From positions 186,001-250,000 of the forward strand of contig DASXVA010000009.1 in the NCBI GenBank assembly GCA_036504515.1: a DNA stretch of 64,000 bases, read 5' to 3'. The DNA is from AWTP1-18 sp036504515 (GTDB taxonomy: Bacteria > Pseudomonadota > Gammaproteobacteria > Burkholderiales > Rhodocyclaceae). Below the pieces are notes generated by a model. The model saw nothing but the letters and a program-made list of their open reading frames with translations. It had not been told where the DNA came from and ran no database searches. The position numbers were made by a program, and so were the translations under genes. Positions 30,626 through 42,163 of the stretch are shown here, in pieces (the first letter of the stretch is position 1; each line of letters starts with the position of its first letter).

Positions 30626-31057
30626 ATGGCTGTCGTTGAAAAAACCGTATTGATCGAGCGTACCCCCGCCCAGATGTTCCATCTGGTGGATCTGGTCGAG
30701 GAATATCCCCAGTTTCTGCCCTGGTGCGGCGGTACCGAACTGCACGAGCGGACCGAAACCCGTACCGTGGCGACCCTGCACATCAATTACCACGGCCTGA
30801 AGTCCCATTTCTCGACGGAAAACGAGAAGGAGACGCCGAACTGGATGAGCATCAAGTTGCGGGATGGTCCCCTCAAACAGTTAGACGGCATGTGGAGCTT
30901 CATCCCGCTGGGGGAGGTGGCCTGCAAGATCGAGTTCCGCCTGCATTACGAGTTTTCCAACAAATTGCTGGAAAAAGCCTTGGGGCCTGTGTTCAACCAC
31001 ATCGCCAATACTTTTGTTGAATCCTTTGTGAAACGCGCCAATCAACGCTATGGCTGA
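30626..31057 (+). CDS. ratA: RatA / COQ10-like START-domain protein
   Basis: 143 residues, one polyketide-cyclase/START fold, with LVDLVEEYPQFLPWCGG and a C-terminal VFNHIANTFVESFVKRA helix. E. coli RatA was described as an inhibitor of 70S formation, while the fold is that of Coq10 ubiquinone-binding proteins; which role applies is open. It overlaps the next gene by 8 bases and is divergent from smpB. Confidence 0.92.
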   Translation: MAVVEKTVLIERTPAQMFHLVDLVEEYPQFLPWCGGTELHERTETRTVATLHINYHGLKSHFSTENEKETPNWMSIKLRDGPLKQLDGMWSFIPLGEVACKIEFRLHYEFSNKLLEKALGPVFNHIANTFVESFVKRANQRYG

Positions 31058-31367
31058 AAACATCAACGTCGAAGTGATTTACGCCCTGTCGGGTCGCCAG
31101 GAACTGGCCAAGGTCAAACTGCCCGAAGGCAGTACCTTGCAGCAGGCCGTTGAGGCCTCGGGCCTTCTGACGAAATACCCTGAAATTGATCTGGCCAAAG
31201 GCAAGTTCGGTATTTTTTCCAAGCTGTCCAAACTGGATGCTCCGGTTCGTGACAAGGACCGGGTGGAAATTTATCGTCCGCTACTGGCTGACCCGAAAGA
31301 GGTCCGCAAACAGCGGGCTGCTGAAGGCAAGGTCATGAAAAAAGGGGGCGGCGCTGGCGAGGAGTAG
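31050..31367 (+). CDS. rnfH: RnfH-family ubiquitin-like protein
   Basis: 105 residues. Beta-grasp fold of the RnfH/RatB family: [20 protein letters not shown], then [20 protein letters not shown] and [16 protein letters not shown]. The C-terminal tail is basic with Gly runs. It is nearly always next to ratA, as here (8-base overlap). The function is unclear. Confidence 0.93.
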   Translation: MAENINVEVIYALSGRQELAKVKLPEGSTLQQAVEASGLLTKYPEIDLAKGKFGIFSKLSKLDAPVRDKDRVEIYRPLLADPKEVRKQRAAEGKVMKKGGGAGEE

Positions 31368-31400
31368 TCCTCATCAATGCGTTGCCCTTGCTTTCCGGTT

Positions 31401-32915
<1,515 letters not shown>

Positions 32916-32938
32916 TTCTTTCAGTCCAAAATCGGAAC

Positions 32939-32960
32939 AGCGGCCTTCGGGCCGCTTTTC
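32939..32960 (+). terminator. Hairpin terminator between guaB and guaA
   Basis: AGCGGCC and GGCCGCT pair around a TTCG tetraloop and are followed by TTTC. The T-run is short, so read-through into guaA is plausible. Confidence 0.75.
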
Positions 32961-32993
32961 CATTTAATGCAGCAATTTCTGTGAGCCTTCGCC

Positions 32994-34559
32994 ATGTCCC
33001 ACCAGAAAATCCTCATCCTCGACTTCGGTTCCCAGGTCACCCAACTCATCGCCCGCCGGGTGCGGGAGCAGCAGGTCTATTGCGAACTGCACTCCTTCGA
33101 TGTGTCCGCAGAATTCATTCGTGAATTTAACCCCAAGGGCATCATCCTCTCCGGCGGCCCGAACTCGGTCTACGAGGCCCTGGACTGGAAGGCGCCCCAG
33201 GTAGTGTTCGAGCTTGGCGTCCCGGTGCTCGGCATTTGCTATGGCATGCAGACCATGGCACAGCAACTAGGGGGCAAGGTGGAAAGCTCCGGCAAGCGCG
33301 AATTCGGTTTTGCTGAAGTCCGTGCCCGGGGGCATTCCAAGCTGTTCAACGGTATTCAGGACAAGACCAATGCCGACGGCCACGGTCTGCTTGATGTATG
33401 GATGAGCCATGGTGACAAGGTTACCGAACTGCCGGCCGGCTTCAAGGTAATCGGTAGCAGCGAATCCTGTCCGGTGGCCGCCATGGCCGACGAGGAGCGG
33501 GGTTTCTACGCGGTGCAATTCCATCCCGAGGTGACCCACACCATCAAGGGCAAGGACATGATTGCCCGTTTCGTCCATGAAATTTGCGGCTGCCGCAGCG
33601 ACTGGACCATGCCCAATTACATTGACGAAGCGGTCGCCAAGATTCGCGCCCAAGTGGGTAGCGATGAAGTGATCCTCGGTCTCTCCGGCGGCGTCGATTC
33701 TTCTGTGGCAGCGGCCTTGATCCACCGTGCCATCGGCGACCAGCTCACCTGCGTGTTCGTGGACAACGGTCTACTGCGTCTTAATGAAGGCGCTCAGGTA
33801 ATGGAAACCTTCGCCCGCAACCTCGGCGTCAAGGTGATCCATGTGGATGCCACCGCGCAGTTCATGGGGCATCTGAAGGGCGTCTCCGACCCCGAGCAGA
33901 AGCGCAAGATCATCGGCCGCGAATTCGTCGAAGTGTTCCAGGCGGAGGCGCAGAAACTGCCCAAGGCAAAGTGGCTGGCCCAGGGCACCATCTATCCCGA
34001 CGTGATCGAATCCGCCGGCGCCAAGACCGGCAAGGCCCACGCCATCAAGAGTCACCATAACGTTGGCGGTCTGCCGGAAACCCTGAACCTGAAGTTGCTC
34101 GAACCCCTGCGTGAACTGTTCAAGGACGAAGTGCGGGAGTTGGGTGTTGCCCTGGGCCTGGCCCACGAGATGGTTTATCGCCATCCTTTTCCCGGTCCCG
34201 GCCTGGGCGTGCGCATCCTCGGCGAGGTGAAACAGGAGTTCGCCGATCTGCTGCGCCGGGCTGATGCCATCTTTATCGACGAATTGCGCGCTGCCGACTG
34301 GTACGACAAGACCAGTCAGGCCTTTGCCGTGTTCCTGCCGGTGAAGAGTGTCGGCGTCATGGGCGACGGTCGTACCTACGAATACGTGGTGGCACTGCGG
34401 GCCGTGGTCACCAGCGACTTCATGACCGCCCATTGGGCAGAATTGCCCCACAGCCTGCTGGGCAAGGTCAGCAATCGCATCATCAATGAAGTACGCGGCA
34501 TCAATCGCGTGGTCTATGACATTTCAGGCAAGCCGCCCGCCACCATCGAGTGGGAATGA
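32994..34559 (+). CDS. guaA: GMP synthase (glutamine-hydrolysing)
   Basis: 521 residues. The class I glutamine amidotransferase has Cys82 in LGICYGMQ and a His/Glu pair in [10 protein letters not shown]. The ATP-pyrophosphatase domain has [13 protein letters not shown] near 230, and the dimerisation domain ends at KPPATIEWE. It converts XMP to GMP. It is paired with guaB in the standard order. Confidence 0.98.
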   Translation: MSHQKILILDFGSQVTQLIARRVREQQVYCELHSFDVSAEFIREFNPKGIILSGGPNSVYEALDWKAPQVVFELGVPVLGICYGMQTMAQQLGGKVESSGKREFGFAEVRARGHSKLFNGIQDKTNADGHGLLDVWMSHGDKVTELPAGFKVIGSSESCPVAAMADEERGFYAVQFHPEVTHTIKGKDMIARFVHEICGCRSDWTMPNYIDEAVAKIRAQVGSDEVILGLSGGVDSSVAAALIHRAIGDQLTCVFVDNGLLRLNEGAQVMETFARNLGVKVIHVDATAQFMGHLKGVSDPEQKRKIIGREFVEVFQAEAQKLPKAKWLAQGTIYPDVIESAGAKTGKAHAIKSHHNVGGLPETLNLKLLEPLRELFKDEVRELGVALGLAHEMVYRHPFPGPGLGVRILGEVKQEFADLLRRADAIFIDELRAADWYDKTSQAFAVFLPVKSVGVMGDGRTYEYVVALRAVVTSDFMTAHWAELPHSLLGKVSNRIINEVRGINRVVYDISGKPPATIEWE

Positions 34560-34578
34560 ACCCTAAGCCTGAAGAAAA

Positions 34579-34613
34579 ATGCCCCTGAGTTCAAATTTCA
34601 GGGGTATTTTTTT
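34579..34613. terminator. Terminator between guaA and the gcr-like gene
   Basis: ATGCCCCTGA and TCAGGGGTAT form a 10-bp stem with a loop of about 10 bases, followed by a T-run on the plus strand. An A-rich stretch on the left lets it serve the convergent minus-strand gene too. Confidence 0.85.
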
Positions 34614-34615
34614 GG

Positions 34616-36526
34616 TCATGATTTCGGTGGCGCGATGAAGGCTAAGGGATGTCGAGAAAATCGCTTGAGTAACAGAACCGCCAGCCGGGCAATTTGAATG
34701 GTGCCCTGGCGGCGGGATTTCATGGCGACATAAAGGGCAAGGGTAAAACTGACCACAAGATTAACCAGAGCGATGGCAATAACGCCGGCTACAGCCCAAG
34801 GCAAGCCCTGAAGAATAAGATTGTGATCGGCTGTCGCCAGCACCGTACCCAGATTGGCGCTGGAAAAAGCCACATGGCGAATATCAATGGGAAGGCCTGT
34901 CAGGTTGCTGATGACGCCCACCAAGCCAAGGTACATGCCGAAGAACAGATTACCTAGCACAGCGCCGTAATGGGCATCGAAATACTCCCCCAGACGCACC
35001 GATCTTTGCGGCCCGAGTCTGCTCAGAAAAGCTGCTGCGATGCGGGGTGACAGTTGGTGATAACGGGCCTGGTTGTCAAAGTAGCCGGAGACAAGTCCCG
35101 AGAGAAACAGGCCCAGACCGGCCACTGCGGCAAAGAAGAGGGCACCACTGTGAAAGGGGTGAACATCTGTCAGCATTTGAGCAACCTTTTCCGGCGGGGC
35201 GATAGTTGTGCCGAACAGGGATGGCCAGAAAAATGCAATCAGAACGGCCACAGGAAAGGCGAGGGCGACGTTGCCGATGACGGCGATGAACTGGGTTCGC
35301 ACCACGTTTTGCGCCAGGTCTCCCAGCTGTTCTAGTTTTCTCGGATGGGCTTCTTCGAGAGTTGCCGCAATAGCTGCGGCTGTCATGGCCGGTTGTTTCG
35401 TTGCAACGGAAAACCCGAGCAGGTGAATCAGGGTAAAGCCGAGGCCATAGTTGAGGCCGAAGGCAATGCCCTCGGTTAAGGGCGGGAGATGCAGCAGCGA
35501 TAGCTTGATCTTGAGCATGGACATCAGGGCGATGACAATGCCACCACCTGCGGCACTGCGAGCCATGGCCCACCAAGCAGACCGATTGTCGGCGATGTAA
35601 TGCTCGCCATGGCGGCTGGCGTGGTCCGTGACGTTACGGGCCACCAGGCTCAGGTTTTCACCGATGAAATGCCAGATCTGGTGCCGGGTCTGCTCAGCAG
35701 TCAGCAATTCCTTCATCAGTCGAACAGCCCGAAGCTGGGTATCGGCTTCGCCGAGATCCAGCAGCGTACGCAGGCGGTCGATCAACTGTCTCAGTCGCGC
35801 CAGCAGGTAGGTCAGGCGGATGCTGATGCCGTTCTCGCCAGCTTTGCGGCGTACCCGGTCAATGGTTGTGCTGCACTGGTCGAGCATGACGTCAATGTCG
35901 CGCACTTCCTCCTCACTGGGGCCGCTGCCGTCCTTGCATAGGCGCTCCAGGATGGGAAGCAGGGCGGCGTTTTGTGCAAGAAAAGGAGACTCGTATTGCT
36001 CAAGGCTCGGGTCTGCGCGCAATAACTCCCGGTCCAGGGCGACCCCCGCAATGCGATAGGAGGTTGCCCGAACCGCTTCCAAAACACACTGCGTTGCGGC
36101 GGTACAGGACTCGGTGGAGGCAGGAAGTTCAAGAACCTCGGCCAGGGCGAGCCAAACCTCATCGCTGACGGCATTCACCCATTCGTAATCGTCTTTCTGA
36201 TGAAACAACAAAAGAACGATGTCCCGGAGTTTTCGCGTGTCCGGTGTTTCCGGCAGGATGTGCTGGCCTACCCGCTGGGTCAGTTCCAGCCAAAAGCCGA
36301 GGGCCGAGCGGATACCTGTTTCCCCGTAAAAAGCGGTTTGATTGGGTAGCGCAAGCAATTCCATCAGGTCTTCACCGAGCTGTCTTGCTGCGGCGGGACG
36401 GGTTTTCAGCAGGGTGATTTCCCGGCGAATGTTGCTTTCAGCCTCTGTTCCATCATCTGCGTTTACTGGCCGCAGACGATCGATAAGGGCTGTCAGGTGG
36501 TCGATATTGCGTTGTGTTGATTCCAT
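34616..36526 (-). CDS. Gcr-type 'site-specific recombinase' family membrane protein
   Basis: 636 residues. The N-terminal half is soluble and helical with no tyrosine- or serine-recombinase catalytic motif. The C-terminal half has about six membrane segments (for example AAGGGIVIALMSMLKI, VIGNVALAFPVAVLIAFFWP, LFFAAVAGLGLFLSGLVSGY, WAVAGVIAIALVNLVVSF). This is the family annotated as site-specific recombinase after Neisseria Gcr, but the membrane topology argues against DNA strand exchange. What it really does is not known. Confidence 0.8.
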   Translation of the reverse strand: MESTQRNIDHLTALIDRLRPVNADDGTEAESNIRREITLLKTRPAAARQLGEDLMELLALPNQTAFYGETGIRSALGFWLELTQRVGQHILPETPDTRKLRDIVLLLFHQKDDYEWVNAVSDEVWLALAEVLELPASTESCTAATQCVLEAVRATSYRIAGVALDRELLRADPSLEQYESPFLAQNAALLPILERLCKDGSGPSEEEVRDIDVMLDQCSTTIDRVRRKAGENGISIRLTYLLARLRQLIDRLRTLLDLGEADTQLRAVRLMKELLTAEQTRHQIWHFIGENLSLVARNVTDHASRHGEHYIADNRSAWWAMARSAAGGGIVIALMSMLKIKLSLLHLPPLTEGIAFGLNYGLGFTLIHLLGFSVATKQPAMTAAAIAATLEEAHPRKLEQLGDLAQNVVRTQFIAVIGNVALAFPVAVLIAFFWPSLFGTTIAPPEKVAQMLTDVHPFHSGALFFAAVAGLGLFLSGLVSGYFDNQARYHQLSPRIAAAFLSRLGPQRSVRLGEYFDAHYGAVLGNLFFGMYLGLVGVISNLTGLPIDIRHVAFSSANLGTVLATADHNLILQGLPWAVAGVIAIALVNLVVSFTLALYVAMKSRRQGTIQIARLAVLLLKRFSRHPLAFIAPPKS

Positions 36527-36776
36527 GTTCTATGAGTTGCCTTGTGAGGCCACAAGTTCTCTGGCCGGTCTCGCAATTTCGCTGATGGAAACGGTGCCGC
36601 TATGGCTCACCATTCCGTTTGAGCCCCATTGTGCCTTGCTTGTTGGCTTGGTGGTGGTTGGCAGGTGGGCTATCATTCGCCCTTCACTACAAACACATTA
36701 CAGGAGCGTCGGGGAGGCGGGCCGTAATGGAAATTCGTGATTTCCCGAATTTATCGCCAGCCCCGTAAGCAAAAAA

Positions 36777-39059
36777 ATGGACGAACAAATTCGCGAAGCA
36801 GCCCTTGAGTATCACCGTCATCCCAAACCCGGCAAGATCGCCGTAACGCCGACCAAGTCCCTTTCTTCCCAGTACGACCTGTCCCTGGCTTACTCCCCCG
36901 GCGTTGCTGCTGCGTGTAATGAGATCGTAGACGATCCTGACAACGCCTATCAATACACCTCCCGCGGCAATCTGGTCGCGGTGATTTCCAACGGTACTGC
37001 CGTTCTGGGTTTGGGCAATATCGGCCCCCTGGCCGGCAAGCCGGTGATGGAAGGCAAGGGCGTCCTCTTCAAGAAATTCGCCGGTATCGACGTGTTCGAT
37101 CTGGAGGTCGATGAAAACGACCCCGACAAACTGGTGGACATCATTGCCTCTCTCGAACCCACCTTCGGCGGCATCAATCTGGAAGACATCAAGGCTCCCG
37201 AGTGCTTCTACATTGAAAAGAAGTTGCGGGAACGGATGAAGATTCCCGTCTTCCACGATGATCAACACGGTACTGCCATCATTACCGGTTCCGCCGTTTA
37301 TAACGGCCTGCGCGTGGTGAACAAGGAGATCGATAAGGTCAAGTTGGTTTGCTCCGGCGCTGGCGCAGCGGCGATTGCCTGCCTCGATTTGTTGGTGCAG
37401 CTTGGTCTTGATCGCAAGAACGTGACCGTGGTGGATAGCAAGGGCGTCATCTTCGTCGGCCGCGACGAAAAGATGGACCCTTCCAAGGCCCGCTATGCCC
37501 AGGAAACTACTGCCCGCACCCTGGGTGAAGCCCTGGTCGGCGCCGACATCTTCCTTGGTCTCTCCGCTGGCGGTCTGCTCAAGCCCGACATGGTCAAGGG
37601 TATGGCGGCCAATCCGCTGATTCTGGCTATGGCCAATCCCACACCGGAAATCCTGCCGGAAGAGGCCAAGGCCGTGCGTCCCGACGCCATTATCGCCACG
37701 GGCCGTTCCGACTACCCGAACCAGGTGAACAACGTTCTTTGCTTCCCCTTCATCTTCCGCGGTGCTCTGGACGTTGGCGCGACGACCATCAATGATGAAA
37801 TGAAGCTGGCCGCCGTGCGTGCCATCGCCGAACTGGCTCATGCCGAGCAGTCCGATGTGGTCTCTGCCGCCTATGGCGATAGCGATGAGTTGAAGTTCGG
37901 CCCTGAATACCTGATTCCCAAGCCCTTCGATCCTCGCCTGATTCTGATGGTGGCACCGGCAGTTGCCAAAGCGGCCATGGACTCCGGTGTTGCCAAGCGC
38001 CCCCTGGCGGACATCGAAGCCTATCGCGAACAACTTTCCGAGTTCGTCTATCACTCCGGTCTGGCCATGAAGCCGGTATTCAACGCGGCCCGGAAGAATC
38101 CTGCCCGGATCGTCTTCAGCGAAGGCGAAGACGAGCGCGTGCTGCGTGCCGTACAAACCGTGGTGGACGAAGGCCTGGCCAAGCCCATTCTGGTGGGCCG
38201 TCCCGATGTAGTGGAAATGCGCATCAACCGCGCCGGTCTGCGCATTCGCCCCGGAGTGCATTTCGAACTGATCAATCCCGGTTCTGATCCCCGTTACAAA
38301 GAGTTGTGGGAAGCTTACTACGAAATCATGCACCGCCAGGGCGTGAGCGTGGATTACGCCAAGCTGGAAGTGCGCCGCCGCACCACCTTGATTGGTTCCC
38401 TGCTGGTTCAGTTGGGCTACGCAGATGGTCTTCTCTGCGGCACCTTCGGCAAGCATGCCCTGCACCGGGAGTTTGTGGAAAGTGTATTGGGCAAACGCAA
38501 GGGCGTTTCCAGTTACTACGCCATGAACATGTTGCTCCTGCCCCAGCGGACCCTGTTCATTTGCGACACCTACGTCAATTACGATCCCACCGCCGAACAG
38601 GTTGCCGAAATGGCCATTCTGGCCGCAGAAGAAATCCGTCGTTTTGGCATTGTTCCCAAGGTTGCCCTGTTGTCCCATTCCAGTTTTGGTACCGACAACA
38701 CACCGACAGCAGTGAAGATGCGCAATGCCTTGGCCATCCTCCGCGAAAAGGCGCCTGAGCTGGACGTGGAAGGTGAAATGCACGGCGATGCCGCCCTGTC
38801 CGAATCCATCCGTCAGACGGTTTTCCCCAAGTCCCGCCTCAAGGGACAGGCAAACCTGCTGGTGATGCCGACTCTGGATGCGGCCAACATTGCCTTCAAT
38901 CTGCTGAAGACAACGGCTGGCGATGGCCTCACCGTTGGGCCTCTGTTGCTGGGTGCCGAAAAGCCGGTTCATATTCTGACGCCCACCGCCACGGTACGTC
39001 GCTTGGTAAACGTGGCAGCGTTGCTGTCCGTCGAAGCGTCCCAGAACAGCCAGGGATGA
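36777..39059 (+). CDS. maeB: NADP-dependent malic enzyme with phosphotransacetylase-like domain
   Basis: 760 residues. The N-terminal malic enzyme (about 1-430) has [42 protein letters not shown] and the NADP-binding [13 protein letters not shown]. The C-terminal half (about 440-760) is a phosphotransacetylase domain ([24 protein letters not shown]) that usually senses acetyl-CoA instead of catalysing. It decarboxylates malate to pyruvate and makes NADPH. The ATG lacks a clear ribosome binding site, being preceded by an A-run. Transcribed alone. Confidence 0.96.
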   Translation: MDEQIREAALEYHRHPKPGKIAVTPTKSLSSQYDLSLAYSPGVAAACNEIVDDPDNAYQYTSRGNLVAVISNGTAVLGLGNIGPLAGKPVMEGKGVLFKKFAGIDVFDLEVDENDPDKLVDIIASLEPTFGGINLEDIKAPECFYIEKKLRERMKIPVFHDDQHGTAIITGSAVYNGLRVVNKEIDKVKLVCSGAGAAAIACLDLLVQLGLDRKNVTVVDSKGVIFVGRDEKMDPSKARYAQETTARTLGEALVGADIFLGLSAGGLLKPDMVKGMAANPLILAMANPTPEILPEEAKAVRPDAIIATGRSDYPNQVNNVLCFPFIFRGALDVGATTINDEMKLAAVRAIAELAHAEQSDVVSAAYGDSDELKFGPEYLIPKPFDPRLILMVAPAVAKAAMDSGVAKRPLADIEAYREQLSEFVYHSGLAMKPVFNAARKNPARIVFSEGEDERVLRAVQTVVDEGLAKPILVGRPDVVEMRINRAGLRIRPGVHFELINPGSDPRYKELWEAYYEIMHRQGVSVDYAKLEVRRRTTLIGSLLVQLGYADGLLCGTFGKHALHREFVESVLGKRKGVSSYYAMNMLLLPQRTLFICDTYVNYDPTAEQVAEMAILAAEEIRRFGIVPKVALLSHSSFGTDNTPTAVKMRNALAILREKAPELDVEGEMHGDAALSESIRQTVFPKSRLKGQANLLVMPTLDAANIAFNLLKTTAGDGLTVGPLLLGAEKPVHILTPTATVRRLVNVAALLSVEASQNSQG

Positions 39060-39102
39060 GTTTCCTGTTCTGTGATGTGATGGTTGCTGGGGAGCAAGGC
39101 AA

Positions 39103-39855
39103 ATGTTGAACCAACTTACCCTGACCTCCCTGGCAATGTACTGGTCCGGGCCGGAGGTGGAGACCAACGTTATGGTCTTCATCAACCTGCTCGGGGCGCT
39201 GCTGCTGGGCTTGCTGGTCGGTTACGAACGTTCTTATCATGGACGTGCGGCAGGCATGCGCACCTATGGTCTGGTCTGTATGGCCTCTGCCGCTTTGACC
39301 GTAATTTCTGGTTATCCCGGCTATTGGTATGGCGGACATGCCGTTGCGGTTCCTGTCTCCGACCCGACCCGAGTGATCCAGGGCATCGTGACTGGCATCG
39401 GCTTTCTCGGTGCTGGCGTCATCATGAAGGATGGCTTCAACATCAGCGGTCTCACAACTGCCGCGTCCCTCTGGGCCTCTTCAGCCATTGGGGTGCTGGT
39501 AGGTGTTGGCTTCTATGGCGCAGCTATTTTGCTGACCATTCTTTCGGCCACCTGCATGATGTGGGTTTCCCGCTTCGAGGGCTGGCTACCTTCCCGGCCT
39601 GCGGTAGCGGTGGTGCTGACTTTCCGGCAGGGTTACCAGCCACGAGCCGATGTCTTGAGTCGGGTTGCTCTGGAGCGGGGCTATGAAATTGCCACGGGCT
39701 CCTTTGCTATCAGCTACGACAATGGACGCCCGGAGTGGCGTTTCGTTGCCGTAGCCCTGAGCAAGGACAAGGGCGCACCGCTGGCATTGCTAGGGGACGA
39801 GTTGAGCAAGTTCGAAGGTGTCGAGAAATATCACCTCTCCCATGCCCGCAACTAA
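39103..39855 (+). CDS. MgtC/SapB family membrane protein
   Basis: 250 residues. The N-terminal MgtC domain has 4-5 membrane segments with LLGLLVGYERS, GMRTYGLVCMASAAL and GIGFLGAGVIMKDG, followed by NISGLTTAASLWASSAIGVL. A soluble C-terminal domain (about 165-250) follows. MgtC proteins help growth at low Mg2+ and inhibit F-type ATP synthase in pathogens; in free-living bacteria the role is less clear. It is followed by slyX after 10 bases. Confidence 0.92.
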   Translation: MLNQLTLTSLAMYWSGPEVETNVMVFINLLGALLLGLLVGYERSYHGRAAGMRTYGLVCMASAALTVISGYPGYWYGGHAVAVPVSDPTRVIQGIVTGIGFLGAGVIMKDGFNISGLTTAASLWASSAIGVLVGVGFYGAAILLTILSATCMMWVSRFEGWLPSRPAVAVVLTFRQGYQPRADVLSRVALERGYEIATGSFAISYDNGRPEWRFVAVALSKDKGAPLALLGDELSKFEGVEKYHLSHARN

Positions 39856-39865
39856 GGAACTTGCC

Positions 39866-40066
39866 ATGGAGCAACGTTTGACCGAGCTGGAGATCAAGCT
39901 TAGCTTTACGGAGGACATGGTGGAGGAACTCAACCGCATTGTCTTCCGTCAGCAGCAGCAGATCGATGCGTTGGCCATGGAGCTTAAGGCTCAGCGGCAG
40001 CAGATGCAGGCAACGCAGCCCGGCGAGGCCCTAAGCCTGCGGGACGAAATCCCGCCCCATTACTAA
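39866..40066 (+). CDS. slyX: SlyX family protein
   Basis: 66 residues from MEQRLTELEIKLSFTEDMVE, with AAGGAA 8 bases upstream. It is an almost continuous coiled coil (about 1-48) with the conserved C-terminal tail LRDEIPPHY. The function of SlyX is unknown. The upstream in-frame ATGs lie inside the MgtC gene and are rejected. Confidence 0.93.
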   Translation: MEQRLTELEIKLSFTEDMVEELNRIVFRQQQQIDALAMELKAQRQQMQATQPGEALSLRDEIPPHY

Positions 40067-40070
40067 GCGG

Positions 40071-40089
40071 CTGCCGTTCTTGGCGGCAG
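40071..40089. terminator. Possible weak hairpin between slyX and rlhA
   Basis: CTGCCG and CGGCAG pair around a 7-base loop between the two convergent genes. T-runs are poor on both sides, so it is only a candidate. Confidence 0.35.
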
Positions 40090-40107
40090 GCTTGTTGGTC
40101 AAGCCGC

Positions 40108-42000
40108 TCAGTGGGCGGCTTTCACCGGCACCAAAGAAATGCTGCGGTGCTTGCGCATTTTGCCCAGGACGTGCATTTCACACCGCTTGCAATCGAAGGT
40201 AAGGGTCAGCTTGTCCTTGCCCTGCATCAGGGTCATGGGATCGGGACGGATTCCTTTTACTTCCTTGGGGCAGAGGTTGAAGCTGTAGCGCAGGCAGTGC
40301 TTGGTGATCATCAGGGACACTTCGCCTTTTTCTGCATTGGCCTCGTAGGCCGCATCGATCAATTTGACGCCGTGCTTGGTATAGAAGGCGCGGGCTTTCT
40401 CGTTGAACACATTGGCCAGATAGGACAACTCAGTTTCGGGGTACGGCACTGGTGGCTCGACGGGCAGGGTGCGGGCCGGTCGCTGGTAGGCGGCTGACCG
40501 CGCAGCTTCAAGGGCTTCCACTGCTTCCCGGCGCAGTTGATTGATGGCCGAGGCAGGAACAAACCAGGCTTGCATCAGCTTGAGGCTGATCTCGGCTGCT
40601 TCAAAAATCGTGTTACCCAGCTTGCCCAGGTTTTCCCGCAGGGTTGCTTCCGCCTTGTCTGCATTCTGGGCGGCTTCCTTGGCGTGGGTCAGGGAGGCGC
40701 TGACGCTGATGCCATCTTCATCGCTTATGTGCAGGATGAAACCGTCGTTGCTTTCTTCCAGTTGCAGCCAAACCCGGATGCGCCGTTCCGCAGATTTTTT
40801 CTCTAATTGCCGTTCGAATTCCTGGTCCCGGTTGCGATAGAGCTGGGTGCCGACCTTCAAGGCTTCCGGCAGGCTGGCGGGGAACAGACGCTGAATCTTG
40901 CTTCGGGCTTCCACCCGGTTGATGCGCATGCCCACCAGATCCTGGTCGATGTCAAAGAAGGAGAGACCATCGCCGTTGTGCAGGGTTTCGTTCGCCTCCA
41001 CATCAAACCACTGGTGGCCGATGGAGACCACGGTACCCACTTCCGTGCCGGAAAATTTCGGGGTGTCGAAGGCGCCGATGTCGGCCTTGCGATCATTGAC
41101 GAAGTAATCCGTGGCGCCGCGGTTGAAGGTCTTTTCCGGTTGCGGCGTGAAGGTGTAAGTACTGTGCCCTGACGAGGCGCGGCTGTATTCCGGTGCCTCT
41201 TCCATGATCCCGTCCAGCAATTGCCGGTAATGGGCGGTGATGTTCTTGACGTAGCTGAGGTCCTTCAAGCGGCCTTCGATCTTGAAGGAGCTGATGCCAG
41301 CATCAGCCAGGGCGCGCAGGTTGGCGCTCTGGTCGTTGTCCTTCATGGAGAGCAGATGCTGCTCGTGGGCGACGATGGCTCCGGTGGGGTCGGTCAGGGT
41401 GTAGGGCAGGCGGCAAGCCTGGGAGCACTCGCCGCGGTTGGCGCTGCGGCCGGTATGGGCATGGCTGATGTAGCACTGGCCGCTGTAGGCCACGCACAAG
41501 GCACCGTGTACGAAGAATTCAAGGCTGATGTCGGTCTGGTCAGCGATGGTCTTGATCTGCGTGAGGGAAAGCTCCCGGGCCAGCACGATCTGGGAGAAGC
41601 CCACGTCCTGAAGGAAGCGGGCCTTGTCGCCATGGCGGATGTCGGTCTGGGTACTGGCGTGAAGCTGGATCGGCGGCAGGTCCATTTCCAGCAGGCCCAT
41701 GTCCTGTACGATCAGAGCGTCGGCCCCGGCTTCATAAAGTTGCCAGGTTTGTGCCCGGGCTGCTTCCAGTTCATCGTCCCGCAGGATGGTGTTGAGGGCG
41801 ACAAATACTTTTGCGTTGTAACGATGGGCGTGGGCGGCAAGCCGTTCAATGTCGCCTATGGTGTTTTCCGCCGAAGCCCGGGCACCGAAAGCCGGGCCGC
41901 CGATGTAGACCGCATCTGCCCCATGGTCGATGGCTGCCATGCCGAAGTCGGCGTTCTTGGCAGGGGACAGCAATTCGAGAATCTTGCGGGAGACGGTCAT
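40108..42000 (-). CDS. rlhA: U32 peptidase family, RlhA-like 23S rRNA C2501 hydroxylation protein
   Basis: 630 residues. The U32 domain opens ELLSPAKNADFGMAAIDHGA. The four-cysteine cluster reads CVAYSGQCYISHAHTGRSA and GECSQACRLPY. A long C-terminal extension ends with the CKRCEMHVLGKMRKH motif. Length and extension fit RlhA (YdcP), which hydroxylates C2501 of 23S rRNA using prephenate-derived oxygen, rather than the shorter TrhP, which is encoded at 62.1-63.4 kb. No protease site is expected in this group. It is convergent with slyX. Confidence 0.88.
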   Translation of the reverse strand: MTVSRKILELLSPAKNADFGMAAIDHGADAVYIGGPAFGARASAENTIGDIERLAAHAHRYNAKVFVALNTILRDDELEAARAQTWQLYEAGADALIVQDMGLLEMDLPPIQLHASTQTDIRHGDKARFLQDVGFSQIVLARELSLTQIKTIADQTDISLEFFVHGALCVAYSGQCYISHAHTGRSANRGECSQACRLPYTLTDPTGAIVAHEQHLLSMKDNDQSANLRALADAGISSFKIEGRLKDLSYVKNITAHYRQLLDGIMEEAPEYSRASSGHSTYTFTPQPEKTFNRGATDYFVNDRKADIGAFDTPKFSGTEVGTVVSIGHQWFDVEANETLHNGDGLSFFDIDQDLVGMRINRVEARSKIQRLFPASLPEALKVGTQLYRNRDQEFERQLEKKSAERRIRVWLQLEESNDGFILHISDEDGISVSASLTHAKEAAQNADKAEATLRENLGKLGNTIFEAAEISLKLMQAWFVPASAINQLRREAVEALEAARSAAYQRPARTLPVEPPVPYPETELSYLANVFNEKARAFYTKHGVKLIDAAYEANAEKGEVSLMITKHCLRYSFNLCPKEVKGIRPDPMTLMQGKDKLTLTFDCKRCEMHVLGKMRKHRSISLVPVKAAH

Positions 42001-42163
42001 TTCATTTATCCGGGGCAGGGCAGACGACGCACTGGCGAAGCTTGGGGGCGTGATTGTAAACCTTTGTTGCTGCCCGTATTTCCACAGGGTTCGTCAGGTT
42101 ATTGAATGGCCGAGCTGTTGTATGCTGCACTGCAATCAAGCATGCAGTTTCAGGGAGTGACCA

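Noticed and set aside
34616..36526. Integrase or mobile element suggested by the 'recombinase' family name
   Set aside because: No catalytic residues, no att-like repeats and no cargo; it is a chromosomal membrane protein.
36687..39185. 832-codon open frame antisense to maeB
   Set aside because: It is the mirror of a high-GC, strongly coding gene with a clear protein family; the antisense peptide is rich in His, Gly and Gln with no recognisable domain.
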